DNA of 64,000 nucleotides, taken from positions 2,322,000-2,385,999 of the forward strand of contig VZSE01006029.1 of assembly GCA_013398275.1 (NCBI GenBank), read 5' to 3'. Below the pieces are notes generated by a model. It made no database searches and was not told the origin of the DNA. It saw only the letters and a program-made list of their open reading frames with translations. Numbering within the stretch: the stretch's first letter is position 1; each line of letters starts with the position of its first letter. The DNA comes from Promerops cafer (Eukaryota; Chordata; Aves; Passeriformes; Nectariniidae). Below, piece after piece: positions 11,863 through 23,000 of this stretch. A program made the position numbers and the translations under genes.

Positions 11863-13273
11863 ACTCCCCATGACTGAGGTAAGATGTTGAAGTCCTAACA
11901 TAAGGTATAATGGTAGCAAAAGTTAACTTTTTAAAAACAGGGACACGGAAGGCTAAAACTACACTGGAACAAGCCGCAAAAGGGCTTCATAAGTGGAGAC
12001 ACGGGTTTTGTAGTTGCTGGTGGAAAATAGGGACCCTGAGAGCATCACTTAAGCCAGAAAGCTGATAGACAAGTACTGATTTCCCTAGTGGAAAAGCAGA
12101 AAAAAGAGCTTGCAATACAGTAAGTAAACTTCCAGCACCTCCACATTATTAATCTTCATCACCCCTGCTGTCATTTTCTCCTTCTTCTCTATTTAGTAGC
12201 ATGTGCACTGTGATCACCTTGCTGAAATCGGGGACACAACCTGATGCTGAGTATATCCAGCTGAGATAAGACTGGCCTGGGAAAACTTTAAATACAAGTC
12301 TTCCATTAGAGGACAAGTATAATTTTTCAATAATGCTATGCTGCAAAGAGTGCAAAGGCTGAAAGATGAAGTATAGCACTCCTCCCTTTGAAGAAAAAAC
12401 TCTGTCAGACCTGCTCACTTGTGTAATTAAGAATGTTATTTCCAATTCTGAGTAGAAAGAGCAGCTCCAAGGTTTGCTTTGATCTGTGATGACAATGAAA
12501 ACCCATCAGGCTCTCTAAACCCCATTGTTTTTTTATTCTTCAAAGACTGTTTTTCACTGTCTTACATCTCTCTATGCAAGAAAGTGTTTATGTTGAGCTG
12601 CAAGATGCAACTAGAAAGCAAGTCAAGGTGCAACTGTTGGAACACGAAGTGGTTCTTTGCAGACACTAATGCATACAGGCACTTGCACAAAACCCTTCTT
12701 GCTGTCAGGCAGCTCTCTGGGAGCTCAGAGATTGCAAACCTTTGAGACTTCAAGTCTCCAGTCCACACCCATAATTCAGGGCTTCAGAGCAACTCTAAGA
12801 TCTTATTACTTTACACCAGAATTGAAGATATTTAGCACAATGAATCCCAGAAGAAAACTATGGAATTGCTTTGGTTACCACAGAAATCAAGGCTAACGAG
12901 TTTGAAGACAGCCTATTAAATGTCAAGCCCTTTTAGCCAAAAGTAAAATAAATTTAGATTTTAATCTTAGAAAGATTATAATTAATTTTTTAGAAATCGT
13001 GTCCATATAAAACCAGCAACCGTGACTCGCCATACTGGAACCCAGTCTCACGGTGTTCTTACAAGAAGCCAGAAGCATTTTGCTGGCACAGATTAAAAGC
13101 CTCTCCAGGAAGACAGATTTAATTATTTAATAGAGCATGTCAAAAGCTCTTTTATGAAAGAGTCATCAGGACTCCTATTCCATATAATGCTCCTGAAGAA
13201 GAGCATACTTTCATCTTGGGCAGCTTGTACACCCAGCAAGTTAAATTTTGCTGAGCTGATAAGATCCCCTTAC
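11863..13273. other. AT-rich non-coding stretch
   Basis: Several open frames of 70-100 codons lie on both strands at 12149-12896 and overlap one another. None has a recognisable domain. Confidence 0.55.
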
Positions 13274-13312
13274 CCTTCTTCCAAGAACTGCTTGATGCTT
13301 TTGTCCAATCTT
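13274..13312 (-). other. Micro-exon-like block, 39 bp
   Basis: On the minus strand a pyrimidine-rich tract ending TTTTGCATTAG precedes AAGATTGG, and the block ends AGAAGG|GTAAGG. The 13 codons read KIGQKHQAVLGRR in phase 0-0. Blocks with comparable signals also occur on the plus strand (for example 14312-14349), so this may well be background. Confidence 0.1.
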
Positions 13313-15859
13313 CTAATGCAAAATGAGCACACAAGTCACACAAGAAGGGTTGTAAAAACTTAGCATAAATCGAGACAAATGAGTGGCCATTCCTCAAGCT
13401 GACTGGCTCCCACCCCTTCCTTTCCATCCTCTTCTGAGCATTTGAGCAGATACTTCCCTCCGTGCATAGTGCTCCAACTAAGGTGAAGGGGAGAGTGATG
13501 ATCCTACCAAAACTAGCATGAGCGCTAAGAAGTGCTCTGAAGAAGACAGGAAACGTGCACTAGAGGAATTCTGCCACATTCTGGGGACAAATTACTTAAT
13601 GTTCTGCCTTCTCAAACCTTTCTTGGGCAAAGCAGCAGGCCTTTTCTTCATCTTCCTTTCCTAGTCCTGGGAGGGAAAAAAAGGTGCCCAATTTGCCAGA
13701 ACTACGTGTCTGCATAGCACAGTAGCCTGACATAAGTCACCACCTGTAATACTACTGGCATCAATAACCAGAATTTCTTCAGGGGGCAATTCTTACGAAG
13801 TGCCCAAACTGGATGGAACCTTTCAGACTTTTGTCCCAGATGCAACTCCACTGAACTTCCAGAACAAGTTTCTAAAAGCACAAGTATTAGAATTTTCAGT
13901 TTTAAATTAAGCAAATTGCAAATACATAACAACCTTCATCTCACAGGCACTGTCATTTAACACTGTTTACACACACATCACGTTAGTGGGCTTTTATTAT
14001 TTTGTCAAGAATTTCTATCAACATAAGATTAGGAAAAATCAGGGTAATGGTTACAGGCCTGAACCTAGTCTTCATTGTAAACTCATATACAGTTTTTGAG
14101 CACCAACATACAGCAAGTGTAACTCAGATTTTCTAAGAATGTACCCAGTGAAGCTCAGTGCATTTTTGAGATGATTGATTTCCAACTACATCAAGTGGAC
14201 AACTCTCAGTAGTGAGAGTCTTAAAGTCCTAAACACATCAGAGGGAAGGGCAATCAGTAATCCCATACAACATAACCTTAATAGCATAACAGGAATCCTT
14301 TTTGTCCCTAGAGAATGTACGTGCAAACAGGAGAAGATAAGGTCAAAAGGTGAGCACTCAAAACTAAGTGAAGTCAGAATTGGACCTTCCAGTCAGTCTC
14401 AAACATTTATCTCCTGCATTTTCTACAACAATGCAATCTTTACTGACAGGAGCCAAGAAAGTCTCTTCTTGATGTCTGCCTTAATCAGGATTTATAGAAG
14501 AAGTTGCTCCAAAAGTAATCCTCAAATAAAACAGACACTGATATTTTCAAAGCAAATTCCAGTAGTCTGTAGTCAAAACATAAGCAGCATAACCACAGCA
14601 AAAACGCCCCTAGAAAAATTAAACATTAGCAAATTTCAGAGTTGCCTAAATGTTTAACACGGACTTCACTGTACACATTATTTGTATTCTATAACAGAAA
14701 CTGCATAACTATGAAAAATGGCCTAACTTGAACAATCTAATAATTTCTATACTCAGTTGGACTGCTGCTGGCAATCCCACCATATCCCACTCACTAGCAT
14801 GAATATTCCTATTCGGAAGGACTGAGTGGAAGCAATGTGAATAACCCCACACATAGTACTAAGTTTTCATGCTGATCAGTTCAGCCCATAGGCTGCAGCA
14901 TCTGCATGGCTAACTTGCAAAAATCTAATAATTTATCTCACTTACAGTATTCAAGCTGTTTGGAGTACATACAACTTCTCCATTTATATAACTCTGTATC
15001 TGTTTCATGTAAAACAAACTGAAACAGCTTTGACATATTGATGTTTGGAAGAATTTAGAAGGCTCATTTTCTCTTGGGGTACTCCAGATATAATAAGTTC
15101 TTGTGGTAAATTAGTACACTACATCAGGTACAAGTAGCTTCTATTATTGTTTTGCATCACATAAATAAAATGAGATCAAAAACCAACCAAAATAGATGTA
15201 CGATTTCTTTTTTAAAATTCTACACTCTATTTTAGAGCAAAGAACTGTTTCAGAAGTCTGTATTCATTCAGAACTTGGGATTTAAATTGACTTTCACAGA
15301 CCTAAGAGTGCATAAGGGAAAAGTCTGAAAATTATCTGTCATGTTTTGCAGTATTCACATCATTTTTTTGGGTCTCTGTACACTTATTATTTCAATTCCC
15401 AAAACTAGTGGAAGTAAAAATTTGGAGTAAAACCAGACTCCCTAAAGTCTTCCCAATTATATCATATATTAGAACATCTCATGTCTCCCAACCCATGACA
15501 CTCCTCCAGCCTTACTGTTGCTGAGTCTGAGTTAATGTTTGGCAGAACTTACAGGTAACTTCCTCACATAAATAGAAATACAAAACTAACTAACTGGGGA
15601 TAAGTGAGCTGGCCTGGATATTAAGAAAATAAAGTCTAAAATCTGTAGAAGCTGCTGGTGGTGGTGAAGGAGATGCATGTCTGCACTTGAGAAGTATACT
15701 ATGTCAGAAAAAGCCTAAACACAACAAAACCAAAGGAAATCAAAAAAGCATGTGACAAAGAAAAAAAAAGGCAACAAAAATACACATAAAAGGTACTAAT
15801 GGGAAGAGAACTCCAGAAAACAAAGGATGCCTCCCAGGTGGCAATGTATCTTTGCTCAC
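13313..15859. other. AT-rich non-coding stretch containing a 160-codon open frame
   Basis: A plus-strand frame at 14175-14657 stays open for 160 codons. The product is Ser/Ile/Lys-rich, with no signal peptide or transmembrane segment and no recognised domain. Inside it lies a splice-like unit: TTTTTGTCCCTAG before 14312 and CAAAAG|GTGAGC at 14349/14350. In AT-rich DNA one frame of this length somewhere in 64 kb is not surprising. I treat it as unsupported. Confidence 0.4.
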
Positions 15860-15892
15860 CTCATCAACTTGCAAAGCCTGCTGCAGGCAGAT
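15860..15892 (-). other. Micro-exon-like block, 33 bp
   Basis: On the minus strand TGTTTTCCTCACAAATTGTGTAG precedes ATCTGCC at 15892, and the block ends GATGAG|GTGAGC at 15860. The eleven codons read ICLQQALQVDE in phase 0-0. The donor is near consensus. The block is short, and no neighbouring exon is established. Confidence 0.15.
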
Positions 15893-18218
15893 CTACACAA
15901 TTTGTGAGGAAAACAGTAGAATTGTCATTGTTGTATAGATTATTTGCATCTCACTATTACAAATCTCAGGGGAACTCACTAATAACCACTTTGAAAACAA
16001 AATTATCCGGGCAAGATCCTTTCCAGCAGCAACACAAAGCAGCAGCTCACACTTGCCAACTGTATTTCTTGTAGTGTAGACATAACTTTTCTTACAGACA
16101 GACAGATTTAATTTACATAGTCTTTGAGGCAGTCAGATGGAAAAGGAGTATCGATTTCTTGTCTGAACCCCTGCAATTCAGCACTTTGATAGAATTAGCT
16201 AGAAGGGCTGACCCCCCCACTGTGGTTAAATACCACGCTCCGTGGCACACAGCAATCCCTCGGTGGAGGAGGAATGTAGCTAAGGCCATGGTCATGCCTT
16301 GGCAAAGACCAACCACCAAAATGAAGGCACTGCTGCAGGTAGCAGAGGGAAGACACCTCTTCTTAAAAATAGCATCACCTCCAACTGAAAAGTGCATCCT
16401 GTTGGCAGGAGAGGTCAAGTTATGTTGTGTTTGAAGGTACTGTGAAAGGAGATGGAGAACTTATCCTCCATGTGCCTTGACCATCCCAAGAGAAAGCCTG
16501 CAGAGGCTTCATTCGTGAGAACACTTGGGAACACTTCCCACATTGTTTTGGGTTTTTGTTTTTCTAAACATTAATTAAACTCACTGTACACTACCACAGA
16601 GAAAATGAAGGCAGAAACAAGGATAAGGAGAGAGAACAAAGCTAAAGATAGGTATAGTACCTGATGCTCTAGATAACTGGTGAGTCATTTGAGAATTAAA
16701 GCAGTCAAAAATTAAAGGCTGCTGTCGTGCAATCTATAAAAGAATGAAAGACTACACTATGTGCATACCCAGGCCACAAGTCACAGATCCCTTCTGCCCC
16801 ACCCCCCCTTGCCAAGATTACCTGTATTTTTTGTTACAAGATAAATTAATTTCCTTCTTTGTACAAAGTTCTTTAATATGAGGAGTACCATTAATTTGAA
16901 GAGACTCAAAATATTAAGCTAACAAGATATGGAGCAAACACCATTTAGGACACCTTCTCCTGCTTCCCTTAACACTGATATTTAAAATGTTGACTGTGAC
17001 TTAAATAGGTGAGTGCAGTAACTTAGTATAATCAAAAGCAATTGTCCAAGGAAATGTGATCTAATACTTGTAATTTAAAATTATCTTGCAATCTGATCTA
17101 GAGAATACAGAAAACAGAGACATCATTCAGGTGAGTCAACATTTTCATTACAGGCTGCCTATTGCAATGAAAAAAGTGAATGAGCATTGCAAAAGACATT
17201 CCTGCAGAAATGAGTTATTAAGATGCAACTTGAAACAGTCACAAAGTAAGCATTGTTTATATAGATTTATTAATTTCTTTGAACCTGTTCCTGCTAGTAG
17301 AACACAGAAAGAGAAGAGAGATGACAAACAGAAAGCTTGACAGAAGACAAAACCCTACAGCAATAATCCACAGGCAACAGAAGACTTCATTTGGAACTGA
17401 TGCAAATATAGCAAGCTTGGAAATTGGACTGATTGCACTTTAATGCCAAACAGTTCCAGATAAAGACAACTTAAATAAAATTGAAATAAGTGATTTTTGG
17501 CTGAGGTCATGTATCTCAGTCTTTCTTTATTTGAGTGTTTCACTCTAGAGTGCTTCTGATCAAATATTGTTTACATGACACAGGAGAAAATACTTCACTC
17601 TTTTGAAAGCTATATAAATTACAAACTGTGGCTGCGACAGGCAGCAGCAATAAAAGAGACACTGATATTATTTTTTAACTTTTTTTTGTTAAACAATATG
17701 AAACAGATCTATGCAAAAACATGTTTCCTTCTGGAAAATACTTAATAGATCAGAAAACTATTTTGAAGATGTCGACACATACAAATCATGGAAGGCTGAC
17801 TTAGCTTCCAAATCGTGCATTTATCTAGCACAAGTATTTATACTTAAGTCTATTAAGAAGTCTGTTAATAAGAAACTTGCTAATTGTTGGGAGTAACAAG
17901 CTCTTCTCATCACATTGTGCCATTGTAGGAGGACTCAGGGACAACAGTGGAAAAATACAATCAGCCACGAAAGAGTTCACAGACAATTTATTTTCTGTTC
18001 TTTGTACTCTTCGGACTTCAAGAAGAGTACAGATGCTAGTACCAGTTCATCTGGAAAAAAAATAAACAGGGATTCTTTTCATTCAACACACCTTCTATGA
18101 AACAGGCCTAGGTGGAAACATTTAATTTTATTGCAGAGCAGGTAATTCTGGATCACCGACTATCACCACCATGACATTAGCTGCCCTTATGGAAGGATAA
18201 AGACTATCTTGAAAAGCT
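15893..18218. other. Non-coding stretch; two-strand open block at 16.1-16.4 kb
   Basis: At 16075-16434 the plus strand stays open for about 120 codons. The minus strand is also open over 16113-16418 (101 codons). The plus reading includes LARRADPPTVVKYHAPWH and a basic stretch RWRRNVAKA, more protein-like than its surroundings, but no family is recognised. The block holds more CG dinucleotides than its flanks. It could be a decayed insertion. The rest of the stretch shows nothing. Confidence 0.35.
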
Positions 18219-18755
18219 CTATTTGGTGCCATGATGCAGCTTCTGGTAAGCTGGGAGACAACTCCAGAACTGGCAATGACAATGGTAAAATTCCAGGACT
18301 GAGGTCCTCCACTGGAAGTTCACATACGGCTCACCACCTTGCAGATAAAGAGAGCTGCTTCCTCCACGAAGGAGAGGTGCAGTAGTTCTTGGTGCAGAAA
18401 ACACACAGTCCCTGCCTTCTGAACAGCTCAATGGCCCATGTCACTACTGGTCAGCACTAACCAGGGTCCAGTGAAAAATCCACAGCGGGCACTCAATGCT
18501 CGGGATCAGCAGTCAATTGATTAATGTGACCCACTGGCACCGTTCAGTACATCAAGTCCTTTATTCAACCACATCTAGTGGATGCAACAGGAGGGTTATC
18601 CCACCCAATGCCTCAATTCTGTAAACTTTCTCACTCGGACAGGGTGCCATAAACCTTTTCGTTAAATAAAAATTAGATTCACCACAAGAGTTAAATTTCT
18701 TTAAAATAGAGAGAAGATCCAATGTAATTAGGACAAAGAAAACAACCTCTCTCAT
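18219..18755 (-). other. Unclassified block with poly(A) signal, LTR-like or 3'-end-like
   Basis: On the minus strand two short frames (18755-18561 and 18431-18219) flank an intact AATAAA at 18565-18560. The AATAAA overlaps the stop of the first frame and is followed by GGACTTGATG and a moderately CG-containing segment. This order resembles either the U3-R-U5 part of an unfamiliar LTR or the 3' end of a processed transcript. I see no TG...CA ends or target duplication. The family is unknown. Confidence 0.25.
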
Positions 18756-19972
18756 ATACTACATGTTTTCGGAATATCCTTCTTCATAAATTTAAGTTTA
18801 ATCTTCCTTATAAAAATTTTACAAGGGCCAGAATTTGGTTGGTTTTAGGTTTTATGGCTCTTTCAGGGAAGTAATAAGATCACATAGCTAGTATTTTAAC
18901 GGTGTACCTCTGGTAATTAATATAGCTGAAAATGTCATTATCTCTGAACATGCATCCGCCAAAGAAACAGTAGGAACACCTAGCCAGTTCAGTTGTTAGG
19001 AGTGAGGGTGGAAGATCTGAGCATCTCCTAGGAGAATAAATTTACAATTGTCACAACTGAAAGAAAAGCTTCCAAAAGACCAAAGCTTGCAACTCATACC
19101 GAGTCACTTCTGCCTACCAACACTGACTAGCTGCTGGGATCTTATCAAACTGTTGATTGTTGGTTTTGGTTTTTTGTAAGCATTTAACAATAAAAAATAA
19201 TCAGAAGAAAAGGTAGAGGCAATCCATACACCTCTGCCCTTCAAGACTTCTCCTCTTGAGAAACCAACTGCAGAATTTCTGGTTGACATGAGGCAATGCA
19301 ACAGCCACACAACTCCTCTAGGTGTCTGTGTGGTTTTCAGTAGTGACCACCCAGAGCCACCTGGGAGACAAAGAACAGGGACCACACGGGTTGTGACAAT
19401 GAGTACTTCACTAGACACTGTACTGCAGTGTTGAATGCCACTATTCTCCTGTGGGCAGCCAAACACTGACTCTGATCCCTGGACATTCATAAATGTGCTC
19501 AAAGATTCACCTTCCCATAAGCATCTTCTTCACCGTATTGGCTTGGAGAACACTACTGTAAGGTGAGACCTGAGTGCTTTTTTATCTTGATGAATGCTCA
19601 TCTTCCTTCTACTAGGTCAGAATTTCAACACTATATGATGGAAAAGGCTATGTCATAAGGGGATCCTCCTAGCAGTTTGGGACACCTTAAGGTTTGAAGA
19701 CCACATACAATGCAGACAAAAAAGTGCTGAAAAAGACAACTTATTTCTCTTTCTGCAGCTGATGACCTTCACATGACTAATTCTCTGAGAAAATGCAAAA
19801 TGCTGAGTAATGGAACTCTTGCAAGGACCAAATAAAGCCCAGAAATACCTCAAGAAGCAGCAAGAAATGGTGATCTGCTGTTTATAAAAGTTTGTGTAAA
19901 CTGAATAAAATTCTAAGACTTAAGAAGGACAGAGTTCCCTGGGTATGACTTCATGGTAAAGAGACTTTCTTG
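18756..19972. other. Non-coding stretch
   Basis: A minus-strand open frame at 19104-19502 (132 codons) has no recognisable domain. It may belong with the block at 18.2-18.75 kb as part of one unrecognised insertion. Nothing else is seen. Confidence 0.45.
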
Positions 19973-20016
19973 TAGTCTTTGGAGTGCAACTGTATAGTCT
20001 TTGGAGTGCAACTGTA
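19973..20016. repeat. Perfect 22-bp tandem duplication
   Basis: TAGTCTTTGGAGTGCAACTG plus TA (22 bases) is present at 19973-19994 and immediately again, identically, at 19995-20016. The perfect identity suggests a recent replication-slippage event, and copy number may vary between individuals. Confidence 0.95.
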
Positions 20017-23000
20017 TACAGCTATATATAGAGATGTGATTGTCATCCACTGACCTCTCTCAGTATCACAGCAAGCTTTGTGGTCCTCTTTTTCCTCTTC
20101 ATCAACTTCAGATATTGTTCACCAGTATCATAGTAATATGGCTGGGTTTGAAATTCTCTGAGAAGTGTGAAATGAGCTGACACCAAACAAAAAATAGAAG
20201 ATCACTCAAGCAGTGAAAGAACAATTCATCTTACAAGATCTTGTCTCCTCTCCTCTCTGCCTCTTGCGACTTTCCATTTCTTCACATGTTGGCCTCCTGA
20301 CTCTTGGGGGACTGACAATTTTGGGTGATGCTTTAACTGCCAGAAATACCCTGCCAGACTCTCTTATTTCACTGTTTCTCTCACAAGCACTCTGCAGATC
20401 TGTATCCCCCTTCTTTTCTGGACTATGCAACACTAAGCCTACTTCAAAGACACAGCTCAGAGGGCCGTATCTCCCTCCACTGCTTTCCATCCACATGCTG
20501 TCCATGCTAGGCCCTCCATCTCTACTTTTGCCTCTCCACCAGTGTGTCTCCAATGCTTTCTTCTGGGCAAGCTTTGTTGTCCCTCCTTCATTTCTGTGAA
20601 TATCGGTGACCCCTTCCCTCCCCACCTACCCTATGCCTGTTCCTCCTTCCCCAAGACTTCCCATGTACCCCAACCCACTTCCCCAGCCTCTCATTAACAC
20701 AAATCACTTCATTAAGCAGCTTCCAAACATGGTCCAGCAATGCTACTGAGCAGAACAGCAACTTCAGTCTCACCACCAGCCACCTTCTACCTCCACAGAG
20801 CCTCATTTTTCTAGAGTGGCAGTGCATATACCTAATCTCTAAATTCTGCTATTCTAAATCTTACGAACTAGACTAGCAGAAATGGAAGGAGTAGTAGCAG
20901 CATAAAGTGCAGGTTCAGTAATAAAAAACTGCTAAAAATGCCAGAAACAAGGGAAGAATGAAGGCCATAGTCTCAACTATGAGCTGCTGTTAGGAAACCA
21001 CCTGTGATGGGTTTCTTGAGCAAAATGTATCCCTGGAAGTTAAAAACATACTACAAACTATGAACTTTCAGTAAGCTGGAGATGTGCAACCTTGTCATCC
21101 GAGAAATCGAGTTAAAAGAACAGCAGAACACTTGAACCAGTTGAAGAAAGAAAACCACATTTTCAGCTACTTCAGCAGGTAAACAAAATGAGATCTTGCA
21201 CTTTCCAGAGGTGCACACTGAGTGAAAACCACAATGGCAAGAAAATCTAGTTTGTTCACCCAGACTTTCCCTTTGAACCACCAGGGACACAACTGTTCAA
21301 GATACAGATTGGAGGAAACAACCATTCCTTTAGAGGAACAAGGTTTCTACAGCTCGTAGAAAACAGACATCAGGCCTATCACATGGAACACATGATGTCC
21401 CATATATTACCTGCGGCATAACCAGTAAGATGAGCACACACCAGTGAATTCATGCATCACTGTTCTTTTTCACAGGAGTACAGTTGTGTTTTTATATCAT
21501 GTAGCAGAGCTGCAGCACAGCGTAAGAAAGGCTGGTGCCAGCAGAGGGAGGCAGTTGCTCTCCAGGACACGCATCTTCACATTCCCTGATGCACAGTAGG
21601 AAGCCAACAAGTTTGTTTTTGTGGAAGTGAACTCACCCCTCAGCCATTGTGTAAATGTGGCTTTAAATCAAGCTGTAATTAGATTTTGCCGTATTTAACA
21701 AAACCCCTCTTGTGCTCCTCTTTTCCAGCTCTAGACAGGAAAGAAATGTATTTGTGAAAGAAAAAAAGGAAAAAAGTTTATGCCTCTTCCCAGAGCATGT
21801 CCTGGCATGCATGCAAAAGCAAGTACAAAACATAAAACAATAAGCTTACAGGACACTCAATCTTCACATTACATAGGAACACAAGGATCTCTCAGCTGGT
21901 CCACTGTTAAATGTCAGCTCATTATTATCAATATTCTGCTTCACCACATTAACCTTGTCAAAAGATACTAACAGTCCAACCCTTGGAGTTTAGCTTCTCT
22001 TCATAAATTTAATTTACTTGGCAGAAACAGAAGTGGAAAACCTCTGCTAAAGATTCAGGAAAATTAAGACTGCCACGTAGCCCTTCTAGGACAGATTTTT
22101 TTTCCCCTCTCAACTTTTATAGTCATAGCATTCCCATTTTTAACCAAACAGCTTTATCCCCCATTAGCAGTCTTTGTATACTATGGTAAATCCAAAATAA
22201 AGCAGTGTGGTTGGTTTTTTTTCAAATCTACTTTACTATAATACATGTGGCACAAGGTGGTTTTATTTTGTGCAAGTTCTTCATAGACTAAACTGTATAA
22301 TTCCACTGCACTTTACACTGCCATATGCAGAACTGCATAGCAAAAGAAGTTGAGTACACTCAGAATAACAAACAGCTTCAACTGTATTTTGATTACAGGC
22401 TTACAAAGAACTTTATGGTGGTGGCAACAGCAGTGGATACAATGGTAAACTGGTGCAAGGAAGTCAAGAGGACATGCCCAAGGGCACACAGCAAGTCAGC
22501 TGCTGTTTTAACAACAAAGTTTCTGCTCTTAATCTAGACCTTCCCAGTGAGTCAAAACCTACTGATAACTACCCAGTCTTACAAAAGTTTCAGGTCCTTT
22601 AGAAGAAAGGAGAAGAGACAACTGCTAATTACTCAAGCACAGACATCTAACCACTGCCCAAGATTAAATGATTTACAAAGTTACTAATTTTTAGGACAGC
22701 CTGAGAAGTGTGCCTTTTCTAAACCAACTTATTTCAAGAATAAATACTCTAACAGCCTAATTCTCTACAAACCATCTGTTATGCTGCAAGTTTTAAGAAA
22801 CCAAAGGCTGATTTAGACAACTCAAGATAACCTCATTCTGAAGTAATTTTGCAGTTTAATCTCTAAATACAAAAGATCAAGGTAAGAACAAATATTGGAA
22901 GTAGATTATCCTCCTACACATGTAGGAGAATTCTTAAATTTAGTTGTTGGTTGGGTTTTTTTTAATAGCCAATATTACCTCTTCCTGAAGCAGGATAATG

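Noticed and set aside
17126..17135. Consensus donor ATTCAG|GTGAGT on plus, and a similar CTGTAAG|GTGAGA at 19562
   Set aside because: No acceptor-plus-open-exon structure is convincing upstream. These serve as examples of the background rate of splice-like motifs.
20206..20625. Two long opposite-strand frames (128 and 139 codons)
   Set aside because: The region is strongly pyrimidine-biased on plus, which removes stop codons on both strands. There is no recognisable domain on either.
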